Notes: generated from the letters alone by a model not told the origin. A DNA stretch of 36,506 nt from Paraburkholderia nodosa (GCF_001718195.1 NZ_MCNV01000045.1:1-36506), one strand, 5' to 3'. Shown: positions 26,109 through 34,722, counted from the stretch's first letter. Translations and numbers: made by a program.

Positions 26109-26145
26109 CGCGGGACGCCGGCTTTAGCCTGCCTGGATGAGCTGC

Positions 26146-26769
26146 TTAGACCGGCAAGCCGAGTTCGCGCAGCTTCGCGTCGGTGGTGGCGTTGCTCGTA
26201 TGGTGCACGCCGTGCCAGCCGAGCGCCGTGGCCGCTGCGGCGTTGTGCGCGTTGTCGTCGATGAAAACGAGTTCCTCGGGCTTCACGCCCGGCAACTGTG
26301 CCTCGATGCGGCGGAACATCTCGTGGAAGATCGCCGGATCGGGCTTCACGAGCTTCACGTGGCCCGATACGACGATATCGCGGCAGCGCCGCAGGATGCC
26401 AAAACGCTCCCACGCCCACGGAAACGTCTCGGCCGACCAGTTCGTGAGACCGAAGATCGGCATGCCCGCAGCCTCGAGGCGCTCGAACGTCGCGACGCCG
26501 CCGGCGAGCAAGCCGCCGATCATCTCGTGCCAGCGCTCGTAGAACGCGCGAATGAGCGCTTCATGCTCGGGAAACGCCGCGACCAGTTCCTCCGTGCCCA
26601 CGGCAATGGGCTCGCCGCCGTCCTGGCGGACCACCCAGTCCATCTTGCAGACGTGCGTGAGAAACCAGCGGCGCTCGTCGTCGTTGGGAATCAGCTTGCG
26701 ATAGAGATACTCGGGACTCCAGTCCACGAGCACCCCGCCGAAATCGAACACCACGGCCTTGATCGTCAT
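26146..26769 (-). CDS. HAD-IA hydrolase (YihX-like)
   Basis: This 207-residue haloacid-dehalogenase-type phosphatase has nucleophile Asp9 in VVFDFGGVLVDW, then LTNWS, the lysine in KLVKPDP and the acidic FIDDN. The second motif-I aspartate is replaced by glycine, as in YihX-type sugar phosphatases (FDLGNV), so this may be a sugar-phosphate phosphatase or a dehalogenase relative. It lies 65 bp downstream of the aminopeptidase gene on the same strand, with three 11-bp repeats in the gap. The substrate is unknown. Confidence 0.88.
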   Translation of the reverse strand: MTIKAVVFDFGGVLVDWSPEYLYRKLIPNDDERRWFLTHVCKMDWVVRQDGGEPIAVGTEELVAAFPEHEALIRAFYERWHEMIGGLLAGGVATFERLEAAGMPIFGLTNWSAETFPWAWERFGILRRCRDIVVSGHVKLVKPDPAIFHEMFRRIEAQLPGVKPEELVFIDDNAHNAAAATALGWHGVHHTSNATTDAKLRELGLPV

Positions 26770-26787
26770 GCGCTTCTCGCTCCACTT

Positions 26788-26820
26788 GATCGTTATCCGA
26801 TCGTTATCTGATCGTTGTCG
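26788..26820. repeat. Three tandem 11-bp repeats
   Basis: GATCGTTATCC, GATCGTTATCT and GATCGTTGTCG follow one another without spacers. They fill the gap between the aminopeptidase stop and the HAD hydrolase start. One helical turn per copy would suit cooperative protein binding; replication slippage is the simpler explanation. Confidence 0.7.
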
Positions 26821-26834
26821 GGATGCCAGGGAAA

Positions 26835-28649
26835 TCAGATCGGCTGCGTGCGCTTTTCGAGCCACGCGAGCGCATCGCCGCTCACGTGCGGCGCCACGCG
26901 CACGCGCACCGTCTGGTGATACGCATTGAGCCACTCGCGCTCGTCCGCACGCAGGAGCGCGAGATCGATGCATCGCGTGTCGATCGGGCAGAGCGTAAGC
27001 GTCTCGAAGCTCAGGAACTCGCCGAACCCGGTAGTTTCGGCGCGCTGGTTGAGCACGAGATTCTCGATACGCACGCCCCATTTGCCCGGCCGGTAGATGC
27101 CCGGCTCGACCGAGGTGATCATGCCTTCTTCCATGGCGGTCCAAGGCTCGGCCGGCGCGTAGTGCGAAATGACCTGCGGACCTTCGTGCACGTTCAGGAA
27201 GTAGCCCACGCCGTGACCCGTGCCGTGGCCGTAGTCCGCGCCCGCTTCCCAGATCGGCGCGCGCGCAATCGCGTCGAGCATCGGCGAGCGAATGCCGCGC
27301 GGGAACTTCGCGCGCGAGAGCGCCATCATGCCCTTGAGCACGAGCGTGAAATCGCGCTTTTGCTCCGCACTCGGCGAGCCCACGGGCACGACGCGCGTGA
27401 TGTCGGTGGTGCCGTCGAGGTACTGGCCCCCCGAGTCGATGAGCAGCAGGCCATCGCCTTCGATCACGCTGTGCGACTCGGGCGTGGCGCGATAGTGCGG
27501 CATCGCGCCGTTCGCGTTGAAGCCCGCGATGGTCGCGAACGAGAGCGACTTGAAGCCCGCACGGCGCGCACGCGCGGCGGAAAGCTTTTCGTCGATGGTC
27601 AGCTCGGTGATTCGCTCGTGGCCAAGCGCCGCCTCGAACCACGCGAAGAACTCGGCAAGCGCCGCACCGTCGTGCTCCATGGTCGCGCGCACGTGGTCGG
27701 CTTCGGCGGCGGTCTTGCGCGACTTGAAGAACGTGCTCGGATTGACCGATTCCACGAGCTTCACCGCCGACGACACCGCCTGCAGCAAGCCATACGTCAC
27801 GCGGCGCGGATCGACGAGCAGCGCGGCCTTCGCGGGCAGCGCCGCGAGCGCGGCGGCGGCCTCGGCATACGGCGCGACGCGCACCTTGTCTTTCGCGAGC
27901 GACTGCACGAGCGCCTCGCTCACCTTGCCGTCGGCGACGAAGAGCGTCGCGTCGTCCGGCCCGATCAGCGCGTGCGCGACGAACACCGGGTTGTAGTTCA
28001 CGTCCGCGCCGCGCAGGTTGAAGAGCCAGGCGAGGTCGTCGAGCGTCGAGATGAAGTGCCACTGCGCGCCCTTCTCCTGCATCGCGCGGCGCACCTGATC
28101 GAGCTTGCCGGCGCGGCTCGTGTCGGCGTGCGGCGCGACGTGCTCGTACACGGGCTCGAGCGGCAGCGACGGGCGGCCTTGCCAGACATCGTCGAGCAGA
28201 TCGAGGTCCGTGCGCAGCGCGACGTCACGCGCGTTGAGTGCCTCGGCCAGCGCGCGCGCCGAGGCGACCCCGAGCACCGCGCCATCGACGGCGACCGCGC
28301 CGCCCGCACTCACGTTCTGCGCGAGCCAGTCGATGTGGGGCGCGCTCTGCTGGCCGCCCATCATCTTCATGAGCTCGATGCCGGTGCCGGCCAGTTGCTG
28401 CTCGGCCTGCACCCAGTAGCGGCTGTCCACCCAGACGCCCGCGAAGTCCTTCGTCACCACGAGCGTGCCCACCGAGCCGGTGAAGCCCGACAGCCACTCG
28501 CGCCCTTGCCAGCGGCGCGGCAGGTATTCGGACAGATGGGGATCGGCGGAGGGCACGAGGGCGGCATCGACGCCCGCGCGCGTCATCGCGGCGCGCAGGG
28601 CGGCAATGCGTTCGGGAATCGAGGAGGTTTCGGGGAGTCGGGCGTTCAT
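26835..28649 (-). CDS. Xaa-Pro aminopeptidase, three-domain type
   Basis: This 604-residue M24 enzyme removes an N-terminal residue that precedes proline. It matches the long APP1-type enzymes (about 600 residues) rather than E. coli PepP (441). The pita-bread catalytic domain holds all five metal ligands: Asp405, Asp416, His479 (GHGTGHGVG), Glu515 (TSVEPGIY) and Glu529 (RIENLV), at spacings seen in human APP1. Two creatinase-like N-terminal domains fill about residues 10-310. It is cytoplasmic, with no signal peptide. A small membrane protein gene lies 79 bp upstream on the same strand. Confidence 0.94.
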   Translation of the reverse strand: MNARLPETSSIPERIAALRAAMTRAGVDAALVPSADPHLSEYLPRRWQGREWLSGFTGSVGTLVVTKDFAGVWVDSRYWVQAEQQLAGTGIELMKMMGGQQSAPHIDWLAQNVSAGGAVAVDGAVLGVASARALAEALNARDVALRTDLDLLDDVWQGRPSLPLEPVYEHVAPHADTSRAGKLDQVRRAMQEKGAQWHFISTLDDLAWLFNLRGADVNYNPVFVAHALIGPDDATLFVADGKVSEALVQSLAKDKVRVAPYAEAAAALAALPAKAALLVDPRRVTYGLLQAVSSAVKLVESVNPSTFFKSRKTAAEADHVRATMEHDGAALAEFFAWFEAALGHERITELTIDEKLSAARARRAGFKSLSFATIAGFNANGAMPHYRATPESHSVIEGDGLLLIDSGGQYLDGTTDITRVVPVGSPSAEQKRDFTLVLKGMMALSRAKFPRGIRSPMLDAIARAPIWEAGADYGHGTGHGVGYFLNVHEGPQVISHYAPAEPWTAMEEGMITSVEPGIYRPGKWGVRIENLVLNQRAETTGFGEFLSFETLTLCPIDTRCIDLALLRADEREWLNAYHQTVRVRVAPHVSGDALAWLEKRTQPI

Positions 28650-28728
28650 GTTTTCACCTGCGAAGAATTCGAAGCGGAAGATGGGAATCTAGCCAAAGGC
28701 GGCGCGTTTGAGGACCGGCTGCGCGCGA

Positions 28729-28986
28729 CTAGCTGCGCCGGGCGCGCAATGCTACGCACACGCCCACGAAAACGAGCGCGAGCGCCGTGCAAAGCGGCCA
28801 CTGGAGCAATTCGCCATCGTAGAAAAGGCCGGTCGCACTGCCCGCCGCGTTCGCGAGCGCCGCGCCGAGCGCGCCGGCCACAGCCGCCAGCGCGAGTCCG
28901 TGACGTGCGGCGCGCCGCAAGGGATGGAGCCACCACCCCGCACAGCCCACCGCCAGACCAAGAATAACGATACCGGGCCAGCCCAT
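28729..28986 (-). CDS. Small multi-pass membrane protein
   Basis: This 85-residue, very hydrophobic protein has three likely membrane helices (about 4-22, 30-52 and 60-80), a short charged loop HPLRRAARH and a C-terminal RARRS. Size and layout recall the GlsB/YeaQ/YmgE group of small stress-linked membrane proteins, but no diagnostic motif lets me assign it. Its start codon sits four bases after an inverted repeat that could mask the ribosome site. It may share a transcript with the aminopeptidase gene. Confidence 0.65.
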   Translation of the reverse strand: MGWPGIVILGLAVGCAGWWLHPLRRAARHGLALAAVAGALGAALANAAGSATGLFYDGELLQWPLCTALALVFVGVCVALRARRS

Positions 28987-28989
28987 TAA

Positions 28990-29026
28990 GGACTTGTCCT
29001 ATAGGTTTTCGGATAAGTCCGATAGG
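28990..29026. repeat. Paired repeats in front of the small membrane protein gene
   Basis: GGACTTGTCC (28990-28999) and GGATAAGTCC (29011-29020) form a 10-bp inverted repeat with one mismatch. The longer segments GGACTTGTCCTATAGG and GGATAAGTCCGATAGG also match as direct repeats at 12 of 16 positions. On the minus strand this lies just before the start codon. It could be an operator, a translation-blocking hairpin or a dispersed genomic repeat. Confidence 0.55.
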
Positions 29027-29181
29027 ACCGCCGAAGCACGAGAGCTAGCATTTATAGCCTGATTAGACTCTATTGAAACTGGAAAACGGTCGGCTCGGCG
29101 CGTCCCGCGTAGCGGTTGAGTGTAGGGGGCGGGATTGCGCAAGGCAAGCGCGTCCGGGCCGCCCTAGCCGCACTCTCTCGT

Positions 29182-29928
29182 ATGCGAATCGCCCTCGTCG
29201 AACCGGACACCCGTCAGGCCGAAACCCTCATCCGCCTGCTCATTGCGGGCGGGCACGCGTGCCACCACTTCCCGCTTGGCGCACAACTCTTCGAAACTCT
29301 CGAACAGGAAACCTTCGATCTGCTGATCACAGCATGGTGGTGCGGCGACGCCGGCGCAGACGACCTCATCCCCCAGGCGCGCAAGCTGCTGCCGGGTTTG
29401 CCCGCGATCGCGCTGATGCTCGCGCCGCATGAAAGCGAAATCGTCGCGAGTTTGCAGGCCGGCGCGGATGACTGCATCGCCAAGCCGGTGCGCGGCCCCG
29501 AAATGCTCGCGCGCATCGACGCGCTCCTGCGCCGCGCCGGCGTGCGCCGGCCGCGCAACCGCGCCCGCCACGGCTTTGGCGACTATCTTTTCGATTCCGG
29601 GCGCTACGAGGTGTCGTTTCGGGGTCACACCGTCACGCTCACGCCCAAGGAATACCGTTTCGCGCTGCTGCTCTTCACCAATGCATCGCGCCCCGTTTCG
29701 CGGGCGCGCATTCTCGAAACCGTCTGGAATCTGAACCGCGACGTTCGGTCGCGCACGCTCGACACGCACGCCTCCCGACTGCGCAGCAAATTGCAGCTCG
29801 GGCCCGAGCACGGCTGGCGTTTGACCACTTTGTACGGCTATGGCTACCAGCTCGAAAGGCTCCCCCTATCACCTACCGGAGTGTCGGACTCTGTCGGCGC
29901 GAATGTCGGAAGCGAGGAAAAGTTATAA
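29182..29928 (+). CDS. Orphan OmpR-family regulator with degenerate receiver domain
   Basis: This 248-residue protein has an N-terminal receiver fold (about 1-115) and a C-terminal OmpR/PhoB winged helix (about 140-235: TPKEYRFALLLF, SRTLDTHASRLRSKL, GYGYQL). The receiver keeps acidic Glu7/Asp9 and Lys101 (AKP). The phospho-acceptor position (DLLITA, residue 51) is alanine, and the usual Thr/Ser of strand 4 is also alanine (LMLAP). It therefore probably acts without phosphorylation. No histidine kinase is adjacent. The ATG at 29182 gives a normal domain start. The stop codon overlaps the TATAAT box of hemA. Confidence 0.85.
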   Translation: MRIALVEPDTRQAETLIRLLIAGGHACHHFPLGAQLFETLEQETFDLLITAWWCGDAGADDLIPQARKLLPGLPAIALMLAPHESEIVASLQAGADDCIAKPVRGPEMLARIDALLRRAGVRRPRNRARHGFGDYLFDSGRYEVSFRGHTVTLTPKEYRFALLLFTNASRPVSRARILETVWNLNRDVRSRTLDTHASRLRSKLQLGPEHGWRLTTLYGYGYQLERLPLSPTGVSDSVGANVGSEEKL

Positions 29929-29929
29929 T
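29924..29929 (+). promoter_or_regulatory. -10 box of the hemA promoter
   Basis: A perfect TATAAT overlaps the stop codon of the regulator gene, 26 bp before the hemA start. The -35 region is not convincing. Transcription would begin near 29936. Confidence 0.55.
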
Positions 29930-29955
29930 ATCCGCCTAAATCTCGCCCCCATGGT

Positions 29956-31344
29956 ATGCAGCTTCTAACGATCGGAATCAATCACCACACCGCGCCCGTC
30001 GCCTTGCGCGAACGCGTGGCGTTTCCGCTCGAACAGATCAAGCCCGCACTCGCCCTGTTCAAGGAAGCGTGGTCCGGGAAGCGTTCGCTGAGCGCGCCGG
30101 AAGCCGCCATTCTCTCCACCTGCAACCGCACCGAGCTCTACTGCGCGACCGACGCGCACGGCTCGCGCGACCAGGCCGTGAGCTGGCTCTCCCAGTACCA
30201 TGGCATCCGCGAAGAGGAACTTGCGCCGCACGTCTATACGCTGCCGCAGTCCGAAGCGGTACGTCATGCATTCCGGGTGGCTTCGGGGCTCGATTCGATG
30301 GTGCTGGGCGAGACGCAGATCGTCGGCCAGATGAAGACCGCGGTACGCACCGCGACCGAGGCCGGCGCGCTCGGCACCTATTTGAACCAGTTGTTCCAGC
30401 GCACCTTCGCCGTGGCGAAGGAAGTGCGCAGCACGACCGAAATCGGCGCGCAGTCGGTGTCGATGGCCGCCGCCGCCGTACGCCTCGCGCAGCGCATCTT
30501 CGACAAGATCGCCAACCAGCGCGTGCTCTTCATCGGCGCGGGCGAGATGATCGAGCTGTGCGCCGCGCACTTCGCCGCGCAGCAGCCGCGCGAACTCGTG
30601 ATCGCAAACCGTACCGCCGAGCGCGGGCGCTATGTTGCGGAGCGCTTCGGCGGCCGTTCCATTCCGCTCTCCGATCTGCCAGCACGCATGCACGAGTTCG
30701 ACATCATCGTCTCGTGCACGGCGTCCACGCTGCCCATCATCGGACTCGGCGCAGTGGAGCGCGCGGTGAAGGCGCGCCGTCACCGCCCCATTTTCATGGT
30801 CGACCTCGCGGTGCCCCGCGACATCGAGCCCGAAGTCGCCCAGCTCGAAGACGTCTTCCTCTATACCGTCGACGATCTTGGCACGATCGTGCGCGAAGGC
30901 AATGCCTCGCGCCAGGCCGCCGTCGCGCAGGCCGAGACCATCATCGAGTCGCGCGTGGCGAACTTCATGCAGTGGCTCGACTCGCGCAGCATCGTGCCGG
31001 TCATCCGCCACATGCACACCCAGGCCGACGCGCTGCGTCGCGCCGAGCTCGAACGCGCCCGCAAGATGCTTGCGCGCGGCGACGATCCGTCGGCCGTGCT
31101 CGAAGCGCTGTCGCAGGCGCTCACCAACAAGCTGATCCACGGTCCGACGCACGCGCTCAACACGTCGAGCGGCGATCAGCGCGATTCGCTCATCGAGCTG
31201 ATGGGCGGCTTTTACCGCCACGGCCAGCCGGCCCGGACAGACGACGTCCCGCAGCCCGCGGCGGAGGTCGGCGCCTCGCCGCGCTCCGCCGGCTCTTCTG
31301 ATTCGTCCAATTCGTCCGATTCCTCCGGTAGTTCGGACCGTTAG
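29956..31344 (+). CDS. hemA: Glutamyl-tRNA reductase
   Basis: This 462-residue enzyme reduces glutamyl-tRNA(Glu) to glutamate-1-semialdehyde, the first committed step of tetrapyrrole synthesis. The nucleophile Cys56 is in STCNRTELYC. GLDSMVLGETQIVGQMK and the NADPH fold GAGEMIELCA follow, and a C-terminal dimerisation domain comes after. The last 20 or so residues are a serine-rich tail of repeated (G/D/N)SS units not found in the core family. A second ATG five bases upstream is out of frame. The gene is followed 105 bp later by prfA, a conserved pairing. Confidence 0.96.
   Translation: MQLLTIGINHHTAPVALRERVAFPLEQIKPALALFKEAWSGKRSLSAPEAAILSTCNRTELYCATDAHGSRDQAVSWLSQYHGIREEELAPHVYTLPQSEAVRHAFRVASGLDSMVLGETQIVGQMKTAVRTATEAGALGTYLNQLFQRTFAVAKEVRSTTEIGAQSVSMAAAAVRLAQRIFDKIANQRVLFIGAGEMIELCAAHFAAQQPRELVIANRTAERGRYVAERFGGRSIPLSDLPARMHEFDIIVSCTASTLPIIGLGAVERAVKARRHRPIFMVDLAVPRDIEPEVAQLEDVFLYTVDDLGTIVREGNASRQAAVAQAETIIESRVANFMQWLDSRSIVPVIRHMHTQADALRRAELERARKMLARGDDPSAVLEALSQALTNKLIHGPTHALNTSSGDQRDSLIELMGGFYRHGQPARTDDVPQPAAEVGASPRSAGSSDSSNSSDSSGSSDR
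31291..31335 (+). repeat. Five 9-bp repeats encoding the Ser-rich tail of HemA
   Basis: Five consecutive codon triplets encode GSS-DSS-NSS-DSS-GSS just before the hemA stop. The middle copies are nearly identical in DNA (GATTCGTCC, AATTCGTCC), pointing to slippage expansion. The tail is outside the conserved enzyme. Confidence 0.7.
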
Positions 31345-31449
31345 CGACGTTCGCGGTCGGGCGCGCGCCATGCGTGCCCTGCACGACCGGGCCGCGCGCC
31401 CGCCTCTTCTCTCTCGCAGTCCTATCCGGAGCCCGCTCCGCACCGCCCG

Positions 31450-32532
31450 ATGAAAACGAGCATGCAATCGAAGCTCGACCAGCTGACTACGCGCCTGGCC
31501 GAGCTGAACGACCTGTTGAGCCGTCCCGACGTGACCTCGAACCGCGATCAGTACCGCAAGCTCACACGCGAGCACTCGGAACTGGGGCCCGTGGTCGAAC
31601 ACTACGGACAGTGGCGTCAGGCCAAAGACGACGAGGCCGCGGCGAAGGATCTGCTCTCCGACGCCTCGATGCGCGACTTCGCCGAAGAAGAGGTGAAAGC
31701 GTCGCGCGAGCGCATGGCGCAACTCCAGCACGAATTGCAGATGATGCTGCTGCCGAAGGACCCCAACGACGACCGCAACGTGTTCCTCGAAATCCGCGCG
31801 GGCACGGGCGGCGACGAGTCGGCCCTGTTCGCGGGCGACCTGCTGCGCATGTACCTGCGCTACGCGGAGCGCAACCGCTGGCAGATCGAGATGATGTCGG
31901 CGAGCGAGTCGGATCTGGGCGGCTACAAGGAAGTGATCGTGCGCATTGCGGGCGAGGCGGCGTACTCGAAGCTCAAGTTCGAGTCGGGCGGCCACCGCGT
32001 GCAACGCGTGCCCGCCACCGAAACGCAGGGCCGCATCCACACGTCGGCCTGTACGGTCGCGGTGATGCCGGAAGCCGACGAAATCGGCGAAGTCGAGATC
32101 AATCCCGCCGACCTGCGCATCGACACCTTCCGTGCCTCGGGCGCGGGCGGCCAGCACATCAACAAGACCGATTCGGCCGTGCGCGTGACGCACCTTCCGA
32201 CCGGCATCGTCGTGGAGTGCCAGGACGACCGCTCGCAGCACAAGAACAAGGACCGCGCGCTCAAGGTCCTCGCCGCGCGCATCAAGGACAAGCAGTACCA
32301 GGAGCAGCACGCCAAGGAAGCGGCGACGCGCAAGAGCCTCGTAGGCTCGGGCGACCGCTCGGAGCGCATCCGCACCTACAACTTCCCGCAGGGGCGGCTC
32401 ACCGATCACCGCATCAATCTCACGCTCTATCGCCTCGAAGCGATCATGGACGGCGACCTCGACGAACTGATCGGCGCGCTCGTCTCCGAGCATCAGGCAG
32501 AGCAGCTCGCGTCGCTCGGCGACGCGGATTGA
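31450..32532 (+). CDS. prfA: Peptide chain release factor 1
   Basis: This 360-residue factor recognises UAA and UAG stop codons. The class-1 signatures are present: the anticodon-like PAT (188-190) in RVPATETQG and the universal GGQ (233-235) in SGAGGQHINKTDSAVR, whose glutamine is the target of PrmC. The ATG at 31450 gives the standard length; an in-frame ATG four codons later is a weaker choice. It lies 13 bp before prmC. Confidence 0.96.
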   Translation: MKTSMQSKLDQLTTRLAELNDLLSRPDVTSNRDQYRKLTREHSELGPVVEHYGQWRQAKDDEAAAKDLLSDASMRDFAEEEVKASRERMAQLQHELQMMLLPKDPNDDRNVFLEIRAGTGGDESALFAGDLLRMYLRYAERNRWQIEMMSASESDLGGYKEVIVRIAGEAAYSKLKFESGGHRVQRVPATETQGRIHTSACTVAVMPEADEIGEVEINPADLRIDTFRASGAGGQHINKTDSAVRVTHLPTGIVVECQDDRSQHKNKDRALKVLAARIKDKQYQEQHAKEAATRKSLVGSGDRSERIRTYNFPQGRLTDHRINLTLYRLEAIMDGDLDELIGALVSEHQAEQLASLGDAD

Positions 32533-32545
32533 GCGCGCAAGAGAC

Positions 32546-33388
32546 ATGAGCGAAGCCGTTACCGCCGAGGCGTTGCTGCGCGCCACGCCGCTGCCCGCGC
32601 TAGAAGCGCGCATTCTGCTGATGCACGTACTCGGCTGGCGCCGCACGGAACTCATCACGCGCGGCGATCAGGCGCTCGACGCGGCCCGCGTGGACGCGTA
32701 CCGCGCGCTAGAAGCGCGCCGCGTGCAAGGCGAGCCGATCGCGCAGCTCGTGGGGATGCGCGAGTTCTACGGCCTCGACTTTGACGTGACGCCCGACGTG
32801 CTGATTCCGCGCCCCGATACCGAGCTGCTCGTGGAAACGGCGCTCGCGGCGCTCGAAGGCATTGCTCTGCCGCGCGTGCTCGACCTCGGCACCGGCAGCG
32901 GCGCGATTGCCGTGGCGCTCGCCTCGTCACGCCCCGATGCGCGTGTCTGGGCCGTCGATCGTTCGGCGGCCGCGCTCGAGGTGGCGGCGCGCAACGCCGC
33001 GAAGCTACTCGACGCCCAGCGTCCCGGCGGCCCGCTCGCGTTCGTGCCGGGCAGCTGGTACGACACGCTCGATGCGGCACTGCGATTCGACGCGATCGTG
33101 AGCAATCCACCGTATATCGCGAGCGGCGATCCCCATCTGGAACGAGGCGACCTGCGCTTCGAGCCGCGCGGCGCGCTCACCGACGAGGCCGACGGCCTCA
33201 CCGCCCTGCGCGCGATCGTCGCGGGCGCACCTGCCCGGCTCGCGCCGGCTGGCGTGCTCTGGATGGAGCACGGCTACGACCAGGCGGCCGCCGTTCGGGC
33301 GTTGCTGGAAGACGCCGGTTTCAAGGACGTGCGCTCCGAGCGCGATCTGGCCGGCATCGAGCGCATCAGCGGGGGCCGTCTACCGTAG
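32546..33388 (+). CDS. prmC: Release factor N5-glutamine methyltransferase
   Basis: This 280-residue S-adenosylmethionine-dependent enzyme methylates the GGQ glutamine of release factors. It has the SAM motif LDLGTGSGAIA (GTGSG at 115-119) and the substrate motif NPPY (187-190), with the N-terminal helical domain including GEPIAQLVGMREFYG. It is adjacent to its substrate gene prfA and probably cotranscribed with it. Confidence 0.95.
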   Translation: MSEAVTAEALLRATPLPALEARILLMHVLGWRRTELITRGDQALDAARVDAYRALEARRVQGEPIAQLVGMREFYGLDFDVTPDVLIPRPDTELLVETALAALEGIALPRVLDLGTGSGAIAVALASSRPDARVWAVDRSAAALEVAARNAAKLLDAQRPGGPLAFVPGSWYDTLDAALRFDAIVSNPPYIASGDPHLERGDLRFEPRGALTDEADGLTALRAIVAGAPARLAPAGVLWMEHGYDQAAAVRALLEDAGFKDVRSERDLAGIERISGGRLP

Positions 33389-33499
33389 CCGCCCGACCAG
33401 GCACGCTCCCGGCGACGCCGGGCTTGTACGGGCGAAATCCGCTATCATTTCATCCTGCATTCCAACGTATTCAGCATCAATTCAATCGCAAGGTCAGTC

Positions 33500-33811
33500 A
33501 TGGACACCCAACAACGCATCAAGCAGATCGTCGACGAAAACGCCGTCGTCCTCTTCATGAAGGGCAACGCGCAGTTCCCGATGTGCGGCTTCTCCGGTCG
33601 CGCGGTGCAGATCCTGAAAGCCTGCGGCGTCGATCAGTTCAAGACCGTCAACGTGCTCGAGGACGACGAAGTCCGCCAGGGCATCAAGGAATTCTCGAAC
33701 TGGCCGACCATCCCGCAACTCTACGTGAAGGGTGAGTTCATCGGCGGCTCGGACATCATGATGGAGATGTACCAGAACGGCGAGCTGCAGCAGCTTTTCG
33801 CCGCGGCGTAA
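33500..33811 (+). CDS. grxD: Monothiol glutaredoxin (CGFS type)
   Basis: This 103-residue Grx4-type protein has the single-cysteine active site CGFS (Cys29) in QFPMCGFSGRA, with WPTIPQLYVKGEFIGGSDI binding glutathione. It carries and delivers [2Fe-2S] clusters together with BolA proteins. A TATCAT -10-like box at 33443-33448 suggests a promoter of its own; 111 bp separate it from prmC. Confidence 0.96.
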   Translation: MDTQQRIKQIVDENAVVLFMKGNAQFPMCGFSGRAVQILKACGVDQFKTVNVLEDDEVRQGIKEFSNWPTIPQLYVKGEFIGGSDIMMEMYQNGELQQLFAAA

Positions 33812-33949
33812 GCGCCAGCCACGGGGCGGCATCGGGCGCACGACGTTGCGCCTGTTCCGTCCCGAGCGCCCGGTGTGCAACGCCGGCACTTTTTCACGAG
33901 GCGCCTTCGCCTCGAACCCGCTTCGCCTTCGCTTCGACTCCCGCCTGAC

Positions 33950-34573
33950 GTGAATACCGCCTCCCCTGCCTCGTCCGCTATCGCACAACTGCCGCAACGC
34001 CGGCTGATCGTCGCGATCACGGGGGCCACGGGCGCGATCTACGGCGTGCGCACGCTCGACATGCTGCGACGGCTCGGCGGCGTCGAAACGCATCTGCTCG
34101 TTTCGGCGGCAGGCTGGCTCAACATCCAGCACGAACTGCAACTCAGCAAGGACGATCTGCACGCACGCGCCGATGTCGTGCATTCCGTGCGCGACGTCGG
34201 CGCGACCATCGCGTCGGGCTCGTTCGCGACCGACGGCATGATCGTCGCGCCCTGCTCGATGAAGACGCTCGCGAGCGTCGCCCACGGTCTCTCAGACAAC
34301 CTGATCGCGCGCGCCGCCGACGTCACGCTGAAGGAACGCCGCCGTCTCGTGCTGCTCGTGCGCGAAACGCCGTTCAACCTCGCGCATCTGCGCAACATGA
34401 CGGCCGTGACCGAAATGGGCGGCGTGATCTTCCCGCCGTTGCCGGCCTTCTACAACCAGCCGGCTTCGATCGACGAGATGATCGATCACACGGTCGCGCG
34501 CGTGCTCGATCTGTTCGCACTCGGGCCCGCGCTCTCGCCCGCCTGGCCGGGGCTGCGCGGCACCGACGAATAA
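33950..34573 (+). CDS. ubiX: Flavin prenyltransferase UbiX
   Basis: This 207-residue flavoprotein attaches a prenyl group to FMN, making the cofactor of the decarboxylase UbiD in ubiquinone synthesis. The motifs AITGATGAIYGVRTLDML, VAPCSMKTLA and RETPFNLAHLRNM are diagnostic. The best-fitting start is a GTG at 33950, though no good ribosome site is present. An upstream GTG at 33875 would add a low-complexity arginine-rich stretch. It ends the hemA-prfA-prmC-grxD-ubiX gene series; ubiD is not in the window. Confidence 0.92.
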   Translation: MNTASPASSAIAQLPQRRLIVAITGATGAIYGVRTLDMLRRLGGVETHLLVSAAGWLNIQHELQLSKDDLHARADVVHSVRDVGATIASGSFATDGMIVAPCSMKTLASVAHGLSDNLIARAADVTLKERRRLVLLVRETPFNLAHLRNMTAVTEMGGVIFPPLPAFYNQPASIDEMIDHTVARVLDLFALGPALSPAWPGLRGTDE

Positions 34574-34598
34574 GTGCCGGGCGCACATTTGCGCAGTG

Positions 34599-34619
34599 CG
34601 CCGATTATCAATATCGGCG
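34599..34619 (+). repeat. Hairpin after ubiX
   Basis: CGCCGAT and ATCGGCG form a perfect 7-bp stem around TATCAAT, 25 bp past the ubiX stop. No T-run follows, so it is at best a weak terminator. Confidence 0.4.
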
Positions 34620-34722
34620 ACACAATCAATTCCCTTTCGCCCGGTTTAATTCGCTACGGTAGGGTCATATATTGGTGGCAATACGATAATTTCGGACCGC
34701 CCCGGCGCGGTCAGCCACGATC

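Noticed and set aside
29965..32658. An 897-codon open frame on the minus strand across hemA, prfA and the start of prmC
   Set aside because: Same reasoning: it is a shadow of three firm genes and has low-complexity composition.
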